The notes below the pieces were generated by a model. That model was given only the letters and a program-made list of their open reading frames with translations. It was not told the DNA's origin and ran no database searches. A program made the position numbers and the translations under genes. A stretch of DNA of 64,000 nt, from contig NZ_JBDKWG010000123.1 in NCBI RefSeq assembly GCF_040151475.1, positions 1-64,000 on the forward strand. Direction: 5' to 3'. Of this stretch, positions 45,187 to 54,030 are shown one piece after another (within the stretch, counting starts at the first letter, position 1; every line of letters begins with the position of its first letter). Source of the stretch: CAXBNB01 sp040151475. Its GTDB lineage: Bacteria > Bacteroidota > Bacteroidia > Cytophagales > Cyclobacteriaceae.

Positions 45187-45313
45187 TCTTAGCGTCTCGC
45201 TAAGATCTATAATCAAGAATCAATTCTTGAAATGAGTATAGATAAATCCTTTTCAGTTCGTTATCTATACCAAAATTGTAATGAGTTTTCAGGGTCTTAG
45301 CGAGACGCTAAGA
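45187..45313. repeat. 127-bp element bounded by inverted 19-bp palindromes
   Basis: Left TCTTAGCGTCTCGCTAAGA (45187-45205) and right TCTTAGCGAGACGCTAAGA (45295-45313) are exact reverse complements, and each is itself palindromic around 3 nt. Inside are TCAAGAA/TTCTTGA (45213-45230) and GTATAGATAA/TTATCTATAC (45236-45270). The nested hairpins suggest a MITE-like or structured RNA-capable element. Confidence 0.8.
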
Positions 45314-45445
45314 CCAGAGGGGGATGACAACTCCAAGCAAGGACGCCAGTATTTGAAAAAGTTGCGACCAAAATGACGGTTCATTATAAAATTCTCCTGA
45401 CTGAAAGATTATGTCCATTGTAGGGGATAGTTACATTTATTGAAT

Positions 45446-46156
45446 TTAGAGTTTTTCATTATTTCTTTCTGCTTCAATCAGTTTCTGCTGTTTTTGTTTC
45501 TCCTCTTCAAGGGTTTTGTTTAATTCATACTCAATTTGGCTGTTGTAATGTTCACAAGTCATATAATCCAGAACCATTGTACAACTAGCCAATCGCACTT
45601 TGGAACCTTTAGCTGGTTGCGAAAAATAATTATCTGTTAAATGCAAATAATCAATAAATGAATAGAGTTCAACAACCTTACATGGTTCATTGATACTTTT
45701 CCAGTACATGCTGTTGTCCTCGCTTCCCAAAAATTCATAGTTTTCATTCAAGGTTTTCTCAAGGTTGTCACGTATACGATAATAGAACTTTCCTACTCCA
45801 GATCCGTCCCTTTCAGGGCCAATTCGACTACCGTCAGAAACAATTTCATATGAATCAGAATAAATTAGATCCACACCGTGTCTTGTATTTCTAATCTGAA
45901 AAGGTACTTTGGTGAGATTGTCGGCGGATTGGATATTGAAAACGAAACGACCACTCTCTAAGTTTCCTAAAGAGTTCTCATACTTAATAATTCGTTTAAA
46001 ATCTTGATCGTTGATCCCAGGCCAGAAGCTCAAAAAAAACAATTCGTTCTCGTGTTCTTTGATGAGAGATCGTATTTCCTCATCCGTTCTGTTATCAACG
46101 TTACAAGCAGAAATGAGCAGCAGTGTTAAAATAAATATTGGAACGGTAAATTTCAT
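45446..46156 (-). CDS. Hypothetical lipoprotein
   Basis: About 236 residues from ATG 46156 (MKFTVPIFILTLLLISAC), giving a clean lipobox ISAC. An ATG at 46159 is possible. The mature part contains HENELFFLSFWPGINDQDF, FVFNIQSADNLTKVPFQIRN and a C-terminal coiled-coil (YELNKTLEEEKQKQQKLIEA). No recognised family. It stands alone between the hairpin-bounded element and the dispersed repeat at 46251, typical of accessory cargo. Confidence 0.65.
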   Translation of the reverse strand: MKFTVPIFILTLLLISACNVDNRTDEEIRSLIKEHENELFFLSFWPGINDQDFKRIIKYENSLGNLESGRFVFNIQSADNLTKVPFQIRNTRHGVDLIYSDSYEIVSDGSRIGPERDGSGVGKFYYRIRDNLEKTLNENYEFLGSEDNSMYWKSINEPCKVVELYSFIDYLHLTDNYFSQPAKGSKVRLASCTMVLDYMTCEHYNSQIEYELNKTLEEEKQKQQKLIEAERNNEKL

Positions 46157-46250
46157 CATAAAGATAATTGCTTCTAACGATTGTATAATGAGCATGCTCA
46201 TTATCTACCTTTCAAATATAACTGTTATTTTTAATATTTATAGTTGCGAT

Positions 46251-46290
46251 CATTTAGCCTTTTCGGGTCAATGAGTGACTTATCTCCAGC
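46251..46290. repeat. 40-bp dispersed repeat (copy B)
   Basis: CATTTAGCCTTTTCGGGTCA then ATGAGTGACTTATCTCCAGC, almost the same as 44109-44147 with a few substitutions and one inserted base. It marks the right edge of the repeat-rich stretch, just before the ion-homeostasis genes. Confidence 0.7.
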
Positions 46291-46300
46291 TCCATCACAC

Positions 46301-46630
46301 CTATGTAGTGGTTTCTACCGTTAATAGTTTCCTTATTTCATCTTCTATCAATTTACCTTTGCGCTTGCTCAATGCTCCAAATTGCACCTCAACTTGTGAC
46401 CTATCGTTCTCTGCTTTGTGGAAATTGATATGATGTGGAGTAACAGTCGCCCAGGGGCTGAGTACTACTATCTCCTTGATGTGTTCTTTCAACACCCTTT
46501 CCTTGGCATTTGTTTCAAATGTGAAAGCATAGTCTATGGCTTCATTGGTATCATCATTGTCTTTGGCTTCATCTTTTTGCTTGAGACGAAACAATTTCCG
46601 TAGGTAATCTTCTACATTTCTCCTATTCAT
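46301..46630 (-). CDS. Small hypothetical partner of the cotransporter-ATPase fusion
   Basis: 109 residues, no membrane helix or signal peptide. Begins MNRRNVEDYLRKLFRLKQKD and contains EAIDYAFTFETNAKERVLKE, IVVLSPWATVTPHHINFHK and VQFGALSKRKGKLIEDEIRK. I do not recognise a family. The ATG at 46630 overlaps the stop of the 1691-residue transporter gene by 4 bp (ATGA), which strongly implies translational coupling and a joint function. It is soluble and cytoplasmic, perhaps a regulator of the transporter's ATPase part. Confidence 0.7.
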   Translation of the reverse strand: MNRRNVEDYLRKLFRLKQKDEAKDNDDTNEAIDYAFTFETNAKERVLKEHIKEIVVLSPWATVTPHHINFHKAENDRSQVEVQFGALSKRKGKLIEDEIRKLLTVETTT

Positions 46631-49600
46631 GACAACACCTCTCTATCCTTAAGTGCCCGAATCAAAAATGGCTGTATGTACGGATCGACATGATAAATTC
46701 CGGGAGCCTTTTCCAGAACAATTCCAGACCTTAACATGGCTTGCACCATGCTTTTTACCTGGCCTCCATCCCATCCGCTTATCCGTTGTATTTTATCTTC
46801 CGTCAATCGCTTGTGAAGTACAAATTGTGTCAAAACCATACACCAATCTTCATTGAGTTCCTCCAAAACTGATACGGACGGGTAATTTGGTTTTTGAATG
46901 ATCAGGTCGTTACCCATGGCTTTACTAATATTGGCAAGCCATCCATTGAGTGCTGTTCCCGGATTGCCCTCACAGTAGTTGAAGTAGCTGTTGAAAAGTT
47001 GTGCCAGTTGTACTTCATTCAGATCGTCATCGTTGGCATTGAAGTGAATAGACAACCCGCTGGAACGGTGGCGTTTCATTATCAGGTCTTTTAACTCTTC
47101 TGCATAAAAAGGGCTGAAATTGATGATTTCAATAAACCTGTCTCCAAACCCGGTCAACTGATTGATCAATTTATAGGCATAGGTATTCATGTTCACCACG
47201 AACAATACTTTATTACCATATTCGTCTATGAGTTGTTCTAAATGTCGAACGACTTCAAGGCCACTTTTTGTCCTTTCCCAAAAAAGTTCCAGGTCATTGA
47301 CAATGACCACACTGCCCACCGGCAATTGATTTAGTATCTGGGAAGTGTCTCCATATTTTTGAGTTGCCTTTCTCAGCGCTTCAGTAAATCCTTCAATTGA
47401 TATTGTTCCCTGAATCGGTGAAAAAACAGAATATGTCAGACTCTTTTTCAAAAAGCGATGTACTACTTGTTTACCAAAAGCAGTTTTTCCGGAGTTTCTA
47501 TCTCCTAATAACAATATCCCTCCTCCATGTCCTTGTTGGTATCTTTTTACAGCTTTGCCAAATGCTCTTTCATTAGTAGTTCTGGTAATCCAGAAATCTT
47601 TGCTAATACTGGATTTTCCATTGAAAAGTGTGATATAATATGGAGGTAATGATTTGAGTGCTTCTGTCGGCGGATTCACTTTTTCCGAAAGATCAAGCAA
47701 ACGGCTATTGGTAGAAGTGAGCCCGGATACTTTGTTTAATTTTTTAGCCAAAAGTATCCCTTCACTTCTGCTATAAAAAATTCTGGTAAGCAAGCCTCTG
47801 AATATGACTTTTGCCTCATTGGTAATGTAATTCATACCTGAGAGGACTTTTTGTCCCTGATAATTCCTCAAACCGGAAACGAAATCTTCAGCACTTTCCT
47901 CTATTTTCATCGAAGAAAGTGGTTCGAAAGCCCTCTCAAATTGACTGTCAGCGTATTTGATATACTCCTCAATTTGATCATTTATCAAAGATTTTTCTTT
48001 TTCAATTTTGGCTGTGCAATTTTCTAACACTTCGCTTTTCAATGCTTCATTGTTGTCTGCATCTGCCCCAATGTTCTCAAAGTTAAATTGAGTAAGATTG
48101 AGCATATCGCGTATGGAAAAAACAGACCTTTTAAGAAAATCCAAAAGACTATTGAATTTTTCTTCAACTGTGACTTCATACCTGGATTTCAGATAGTACT
48201 CCGCCATACTGGCTACTGATATGGAAAGGGTCTCCTGATCTTCTTTGCCTGCATTATGCGAAGAATACACTTCCAATGATTCCGGCATAGACTCTGTAAG
48301 CAATATCATTCGTTCCAGGCTTTCATTGAAAAATTCCTGAAGCTCTGTTTCAAAATCTTCATCGAGTTTCAATTTTTCCTGATCGGCAGTACTCTTATTT
48401 TTCCGGATGTCTTCTACAACTTTGTCCAATTCCCTGAGGTATTTCTGTCTTACAACCAATCTCAGCTTCTCTCCTAATTGCTCATGTAGTTCTTCTATCC
48501 TGTTTTTTGTCGCATTTACTGACAACTCCATCAAAATCATGTTCAAAAGAGTCTTTATTTTCAGATGTGATTCCTCAGGAATGTTGATAATATCGGACAA
48601 AACCTTCTTATAGAACTTAGAAGGCCTTCGTTTATGACTAATGATTTTATCGATGTTGATTTTTTGAAGGTCATTGTTCATCTGCTGAAGATTCTTACGA
48701 AATTCCAACTGAAGCCTTCCTTCATACAACTGAGACAACTTCTGTTGATTTTGTGTTTCCTTTTCAATTTGCTCGGCTATTTTTAAAAGATTATCTTCGT
48801 TCCATTCTATATCCTGCCATATTTTGCGTTCAATCTCATCCAAAAATCCAATAATCGAATTGGTGATCTTACGGAGGTTGTGATAAAAAACCATTTCTTC
48901 TTCTTCGAAACGCTTCAGCAACTGTGATAAGAAGATTTGCCTGTTGTGGAACTGATAGTGTCTTGCAGCTTCCTTATAGTTTACAGATTGAGTAATCGGC
49001 TGCCCTACAAACCAATGCTTAGCCCGCTTTAACTTTTTGAAAAATTTCAAAGAAGTAGCATCTTCCGGTTTTATATCAAAATCTTCACTGAGATAACTTA
49101 TCTTAAGCTTCTGAGGATATCTTTTCAGTTCGTCAGAGAGTCTATCCAGATACCAGTTAATGTGTTCGTTAAATCGTTCCAATTGAACAGGAAGAATATT
49201 CTCCTTCAACTCTTTTTCGAATAGAGTATTGGTCTTAAAAAACACTTCATTTTTCAGCTTATCAATACCCTTTTTCTTTCTGTAGCTATCAGGAAAACCA
49301 ACAACCTTTTTTAGTTCCTTTTGAATATACCCCACCCGATCGGTCAATTCATTTAATATTTCAATATGGTTTGTGAAGATGGGCTGAAAAGTCTTTTTAT
49401 GGAACAACTCCAACACCTTTCTGCCATTCACATCAACCTTTAAAATGTCATCGGCTATTTCAGGATATTTGGACAAAGTAAGCATAGGCAACTCCAACAT
49501 GCCTGTATCAGCATTTTCTAAGAGGGACTTACTTTTGGCTTTTGATGGTGATATTACCTCCAAATCTTCAAAGTCTTCTGATGCATTGATTGCCAATGCA

Positions 49601-51702
49601 GTACCTACACCGTCAAGAATACCACTAATCTGATCATAATACTTTTCTAAATTATTGTATTTCTGATCTGGCACGCCAATGATCACAAGATCTGCATCTT
49701 TAGATTCTTCTGATATAATGTCTTTTTCTGAAAGGGGATCAATCTCATTGTTTACAATTCTCACTTCAGCTTCAGTGCGGTAATCATCCAGGATAGCAGT
49801 AGCAGCTTTATAAATGTTTTCAGCTTCATCATTATCAGGATTGATGATAAGCAAACGAACCTTTGTTCTCTTCCATAAATGAGAATTGCTGATGGGCCTG
49901 ATCAAATTAAGTGCCAGTGCCAGGTTTCTCCCTGACCCACTCCACCAAATATCTATGGTACTGTGTTGTCCAAACTTTTTCTCCTGGTTGTAATTTAAAA
50001 ATATTGAATTGTAATGATTGTGTGCAAAACCTTCGATCAAGGCTATGAAACGCTCTTTGCTTCTGGGACTTTTACTCCAACCCATCAATACCGTATTGGG
50101 TTCTACTCCTGAAAAACCAAATACCCTGGTAATCTGATCCATACCAGAATAGACATCCCTGCAATACAGCTTATGTTGAAAATATCCTGCATCTTCTTCT
50201 TCATTCAGATTAGATTCTGTTTTGGTCAAAATTCGATCGTCGCTTTCTAATAATTCAAATGCAGACAAAATTCCAAATTTGCCAGAGATAGCTTTGCCTA
50301 TTTCCACCAAATATTGGCGCACTTCGGGACTCCCACTAAACATAATGGTATTGGGACGCCAGTTTCTTTTGTGGAGTTTGTCCTTTTTCAGATTTGTCAA
50401 TCCTTTTTTCACCAATGAAGCCCAAACACCGCTCCAGGCATCTCCCGAATCCAGCGTTAACTCTTTTCTTTTCAAATACAAAAACAACAATCCTAAAACA
50501 AGGATAGCAGCCAACATTGCCACAAAATCAAGCTGGATCATTACCAAAATACAAGCCGTAGCGCCCAACACACTGATCCATCCGGGTATTTTAAGTTCAG
50601 GACGAAAATCAGTACTCGTCCATCTCTCGAAGGTGGCACTAATGTTTAAAAAACCATAAGTGGTGATAAAGAAAATAGAAACTACCCTTGCAATTACATC
50701 CAATTCTCCTATCAGTATGCCCACCTCCGCTATTAGAAATGTAAGTATAAGTGCATTTCTGGGTTCATTGGTAGCTCCGTACCCTTTGGCAAAAATCCTG
50801 GGGGTAATTTTATCAACAGCAGTAGCCTGTAGTATTCTTGGTGCTCCGAGGATACTTCCCAAAGCTGACGAAAGTGTAGCTCCCCAAATTCCGGCTATAA
50901 CCAGTTCGGGAATCCATGAAATTTCCAAAAGAACATTTGGGTTATTGACAAGTGCATCGCTGTTGACTGTAAAGGCAAAAAATGCTGCCACGCCTATATA
51001 AACCACAAAGCCAACCACAATTGCCATGATAGACCCTGCCGGAATAGATTTTTTTGGGTCTTTTAAATCTCCCGACATAGATACTCCGGCTTCAAACCCG
51101 GTAACTGCAGGGAAAAATATCCCAAACAATACCATAAGAGGTATGGCAGAGGAAGGAGTGGTCAATGTGGGAGCTACAGGAGCAAAATCATGATTCCCAA
51201 AAAATACAGATATCAATGACAATACTATTGCTGTCAGAATAAAATATTGTGTTTTGATAGCAAGCGAAGTACTGATGAAAGTAACAGTTGTTACTGCGAG
51301 CAATACTAATGAACCTGTTAATCTGATATTGTTGATGTCACTGGAAAATCCCCAATAGTTTAGAAAACTTTCTGAAAAACCAATAAGATACAAGCTTACA
51401 CTAAATGATAACCCTACAAATAAGGCTATCCCTAACGTACCGCCTATTGGAAGTCCCAGACTTCTGGAAATCATATAATATGTTCCTCCGGCCTGCACTT
51501 TTTTATCCGTTGCGATGGATGACACACTCAGCCCTGTAGTGACAGAAATAATATGTGCCACAACAATAATCCCTATGGTAGCCCAAAGCCCGGCTTCACC
51601 AACTATCATTGGAAGCCTGAGGTACATGATAACTCCTAGAATAGTGAGTATTGAGGGAACGAAAACTCCTCCAAATGTTCCAAACTTGTTCTTTTTTACC
51701 AT
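46627..51702 (-). CDS. Cation-chloride-cotransporter-like (SLC12) permease fused to helical region and P-loop ATPase
   Basis: 1691 residues. Residues 1-~410 hold about 12 transmembrane helices with SLC12 hallmarks (GTFGGVFVPSILTILGVIMY, LRLPMIVGEAG, FFPAVTGFEAGVSMSGDLKD). Residues ~430-720 resemble the SLC12 cytoplasmic domain (WSGSGRNLALALNLIRPIS, VRLLIINPDNDEAE). About 730-1350 is mostly charged helix/coiled coil. Then come a P-loop NTPase with Walker A GDRNSGKT (1400-1407), Walker B VVIVNDLELFW (~1460) and a winged-helix-like C-terminus. Bacterial CCC proteins are usually ~700-900 residues, so the ATPase module is an unusual extension. Probable Na/K/Cl or amino acid transport gated by ATP (inference). 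Confidence 0.85.
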   Translation of the reverse strand: MVKKNKFGTFGGVFVPSILTILGVIMYLRLPMIVGEAGLWATIGIIVVAHIISVTTGLSVSSIATDKKVQAGGTYYMISRSLGLPIGGTLGIALFVGLSFSVSLYLIGFSESFLNYWGFSSDINNIRLTGSLVLLAVTTVTFISTSLAIKTQYFILTAIVLSLISVFFGNHDFAPVAPTLTTPSSAIPLMVLFGIFFPAVTGFEAGVSMSGDLKDPKKSIPAGSIMAIVVGFVVYIGVAAFFAFTVNSDALVNNPNVLLEISWIPELVIAGIWGATLSSALGSILGAPRILQATAVDKITPRIFAKGYGATNEPRNALILTFLIAEVGILIGELDVIARVVSIFFITTYGFLNISATFERWTSTDFRPELKIPGWISVLGATACILVMIQLDFVAMLAAILVLGLLFLYLKRKELTLDSGDAWSGVWASLVKKGLTNLKKDKLHKRNWRPNTIMFSGSPEVRQYLVEIGKAISGKFGILSAFELLESDDRILTKTESNLNEEEDAGYFQHKLYCRDVYSGMDQITRVFGFSGVEPNTVLMGWSKSPRSKERFIALIEGFAHNHYNSIFLNYNQEKKFGQHSTIDIWWSGSGRNLALALNLIRPISNSHLWKRTKVRLLIINPDNDEAENIYKAATAILDDYRTEAEVRIVNNEIDPLSEKDIISEESKDADLVIIGVPDQKYNNLEKYYDQISGILDGVGTALAINASEDFEDLEVISPSKAKSKSLLENADTGMLELPMLTLSKYPEIADDILKVDVNGRKVLELFHKKTFQPIFTNHIEILNELTDRVGYIQKELKKVVGFPDSYRKKKGIDKLKNEVFFKTNTLFEKELKENILPVQLERFNEHINWYLDRLSDELKRYPQKLKISYLSEDFDIKPEDATSLKFFKKLKRAKHWFVGQPITQSVNYKEAARHYQFHNRQIFLSQLLKRFEEEEMVFYHNLRKITNSIIGFLDEIERKIWQDIEWNEDNLLKIAEQIEKETQNQQKLSQLYEGRLQLEFRKNLQQMNNDLQKINIDKIISHKRRPSKFYKKVLSDIINIPEESHLKIKTLLNMILMELSVNATKNRIEELHEQLGEKLRLVVRQKYLRELDKVVEDIRKNKSTADQEKLKLDEDFETELQEFFNESLERMILLTESMPESLEVYSSHNAGKEDQETLSISVASMAEYYLKSRYEVTVEEKFNSLLDFLKRSVFSIRDMLNLTQFNFENIGADADNNEALKSEVLENCTAKIEKEKSLINDQIEEYIKYADSQFERAFEPLSSMKIEESAEDFVSGLRNYQGQKVLSGMNYITNEAKVIFRGLLTRIFYSRSEGILLAKKLNKVSGLTSTNSRLLDLSEKVNPPTEALKSLPPYYITLFNGKSSISKDFWITRTTNERAFGKAVKRYQQGHGGGILLLGDRNSGKTAFGKQVVHRFLKKSLTYSVFSPIQGTISIEGFTEALRKATQKYGDTSQILNQLPVGSVVIVNDLELFWERTKSGLEVVRHLEQLIDEYGNKVLFVVNMNTYAYKLINQLTGFGDRFIEIINFSPFYAEELKDLIMKRHRSSGLSIHFNANDDDLNEVQLAQLFNSYFNYCEGNPGTALNGWLANISKAMGNDLIIQKPNYPSVSVLEELNEDWCMVLTQFVLHKRLTEDKIQRISGWDGGQVKSMVQAMLRSGIVLEKAPGIYHVDPYIQPFLIRALKDREVLS

Positions 51703-51839
51703 ATATTGATCGAATTAAATGATAATGTTCTTATTGAGACCATAGAATTACTTAAAAGTCACCGAAAACTCATGATTTTTGTGACCTGTATTCAAAGCTA
51801 CAGTCTCAATTGAGAATTAAACCATCAAAATAATGATTT

Positions 51840-53135
51840 ATGGACATCTTTAATGCATATAATCAAGCAATTGCTATTTCATTGGTAATTATTGTTTCTT
51901 ATTGCTTTAATTATATATCTAAAAAAACGAATATACCCAGTGTACTATTACTAATTGCCCTTGGTATCGGTTTCCAAGAATTGCTCAAACGATCAGAGAT
52001 AGATTTGAGCAACTATGTAATGGCAGCTTTGGAACTGCTAGGGATAGTTGGGCTAATTATGATCGTGCTGGAAGGTTCCTTAGACCTTGAGTTGAAAAAA
52101 GAAAAAAAGGCATTACTGATCAAATCCTTTTTTGTGGCTCTATTGTCGTTGTTAGCTACAGCATTTGCCATTGCATACCTTTTTCACACATTTATAGTAG
52201 ATAATTTTTATACTGCTCTTTTGTATGCCATCCCCCTTTCTATCTTAAGCAGTGCCATTATCATCCCTAGTGTTGCCAATCTAATGGATAGCAAGCGGGA
52301 GTTTATGATTTATGAAAGTACATTTTCAGACATCCTTGGCATTATGTTTTTTTATTTTATGATAGGAGGTGCTGAAACAGCCAGTATTTCAGAAGTCGTT
52401 ACAGATGTATCGGGAAGTATTGTTCTGACAGTGGTTTTGTCCTTGATCCTTAGTTATGCACTGGTTTTACTACTCCAACAACTTCAGTCAAAGGTTAAAT
52501 TATTTTTTCTTATTTCTGTTTTAGTGCTGCTCTATTCTACTGGTAAATTATTCCACTTGTCATCTCTACTTATCATTATGGTTTTTGGTGTGGTGCTAAA
52601 CAATTATCAGTTGTTTTTTAGAGGGAAACTTAGAAAATTAATAAGAGAACATGCTCTAAAGGAGATTACAGAAGATTTCCACATGGTGACCATGGAGACT
52701 GCCTTTGTTGTCAGGACATTTTTCTTTGTGATTTTCGGAATGACCCTGGATTTTTCAGGAATCACCAACCTGCCTTCAATTTACATTTCACTGGGAATTT
52801 TGTTTTCCACTTTTCTTATCCGGTTTATTTTTCTCAAAATCTTTGTAGGCAAAGGTATCTTACCTCAGTTATGGATTGCCCCAAGAGGCTTGGTCACTGT
52901 TTTGCTATTCTTTTCCATACCTGTAACCATGCAAAGTGAAGCTTTTAATCCTGCCATACTACTTATGGTAATCCTCGCTTCAAGCTTCATTATGTCAGGC
53001 GGATTGATGGCAAAAAAATCAGAAGATGATCCTGAAGTAGATAAATTATCTTTTGAAGACTGGAAACAACTTGATGAAGAGGTCAAGTCTCTGACTTCAC
53101 ATAGAAAGGGTGAAGAACAAAAAATGCAACCATAA
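51840..53135 (+). CDS. CPA1-type sodium/proton antiporter
   Basis: 431 residues with about 12 hydrophobic segments: IAISLVIIVSYCFNYISKKT, IPSVLLLIALGIGFQELL, LLGIVGLIMIVLEGSLDLEL and the C-terminal WIAPRGLVTVLLFFSIPVTM. The short acidic tail (SEDDPEVDKLSFEDWKQLDE) is cytoplasmic. Fits NhaP-like exchangers of monovalent cations for protons. First of three genes in a row on the plus strand, divergent from the cotransporter-ATPase fusion (137-bp spacer). Confidence 0.85.
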   Translation: MDIFNAYNQAIAISLVIIVSYCFNYISKKTNIPSVLLLIALGIGFQELLKRSEIDLSNYVMAALELLGIVGLIMIVLEGSLDLELKKEKKALLIKSFFVALLSLLATAFAIAYLFHTFIVDNFYTALLYAIPLSILSSAIIIPSVANLMDSKREFMIYESTFSDILGIMFFYFMIGGAETASISEVVTDVSGSIVLTVVLSLILSYALVLLLQQLQSKVKLFFLISVLVLLYSTGKLFHLSSLLIIMVFGVVLNNYQLFFRGKLRKLIREHALKEITEDFHMVTMETAFVVRTFFFVIFGMTLDFSGITNLPSIYISLGILFSTFLIRFIFLKIFVGKGILPQLWIAPRGLVTVLLFFSIPVTMQSEAFNPAILLMVILASSFIMSGGLMAKKSEDDPEVDKLSFEDWKQLDEEVKSLTSHRKGEEQKMQP

Positions 53136-53174
53136 TTTCCATTGTAAAACAAACAACACCTAAGAAAAAAAGAA

Positions 53175-54029
53175 ATGACAGTTCAGGAATTTATAGAATT
53201 CAAGATAATATCCTTCGGCGACTATTTTGTCACTCCACTGCATATCATGCAAATGGTAATATTGATCATTGTAAGTTGGACTATCATATTAATATCAAAG
53301 CAAGTTGTCCAAAGACAAATAAACTCGGGTCGTTTTGACAAAGGAAGAGGAAAGGCACTTTTCCAAATATTGAATTACAGCATAATTGTTCTAACTATCA
53401 TTGCAGGTCTGGATATGGTTGGAGTAAAAATCACACTACTGTTAGCAGGATCAGCAGCTCTACTCGTAGGTGTCGGCCTGGGTTTACAGCAGGTTTTCAA
53501 TGATATAGTGTCAGGTATTTTACTTCTTTTTGAGGGCACTGTTACCGTTGGTGATATTATAGAACTAAACAATATTGTGGGCAAAGTAGAGAAAATTTCG
53601 ATTCGTACTTCTAAAATAGAAACCAGAGATGGTATCGTGATCATAGTTCCCAACTCTAAACTAGTCAGTGACAATGTGATCAACTGGTCTCACAACCGAT
53701 CTGTAACCCGTTTTAGAATAAAAGTTGGAGTAGCCTATGGTTCCGATGTAAGTTTGGTTATGAAGCTATTGAGCGACTCAGCACTGGAACATCCTGAAGT
53801 GGTAAGAACACCTGAACCCAAAGCAAGATTTATCGACTTTGGTGAGTCATCTCTGGATTTCGAGTTACTTTTTTATAGCAAAAGAATGTTTGATATAGAA
53901 TTTGTCAGAAGTGATATCAGAGTAAAAATAGATCAAAAATTCAGAGAAAATAATATAACTATTCCATTTCCACAGAGAGATCTTCATTTTAAAACAAGTG
54001 ATACATTTTCTATAGATAAGACCAAGTAG
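53175..54029 (+). CDS. MscS-family mechanosensitive channel
   Basis: 284 residues. Three transmembrane segments, the pore helix with LLLAGSAALLVGVGLGLQQV then FNDIVSGILLLFEGTVTVGD, and the cytoplasmic beta/vestibule domain (VEKISIRTSKIETRDGIVII, VPNSKLVSDNVINWS). This is the minimal MscS size and releases solutes under hypo-osmotic stress. It lies 39 bp after the CPA1-type gene and 1 bp before the next antiporter. Confidence 0.93.
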   Translation: MTVQEFIEFKIISFGDYFVTPLHIMQMVILIIVSWTIILISKQVVQRQINSGRFDKGRGKALFQILNYSIIVLTIIAGLDMVGVKITLLLAGSAALLVGVGLGLQQVFNDIVSGILLLFEGTVTVGDIIELNNIVGKVEKISIRTSKIETRDGIVIIVPNSKLVSDNVINWSHNRSVTRFRIKVGVAYGSDVSLVMKLLSDSALEHPEVVRTPEPKARFIDFGESSLDFELLFYSKRMFDIEFVRSDIRVKIDQKFRENNITIPFPQRDLHFKTSDTFSIDKTK

Positions 54030-54030
54030 T

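Larger units (their letters stand above)
44580..45445. other. 866-bp gene-free repeat-rich region
   Basis: No convincing gene. Contents are two ~174-bp degenerate repeats, each ending in a 79-bp element, followed by a hairpin-bounded element (45187-45313). Open frames across the repeats translate repeat DNA only. Confidence 0.75.

Noticed and set aside
50222..51001. Two plus-strand open frames (145 and 113 residues) opposite the transporter
   Set aside because: They are antisense shadows of the membrane domain of the SLC12-like gene.
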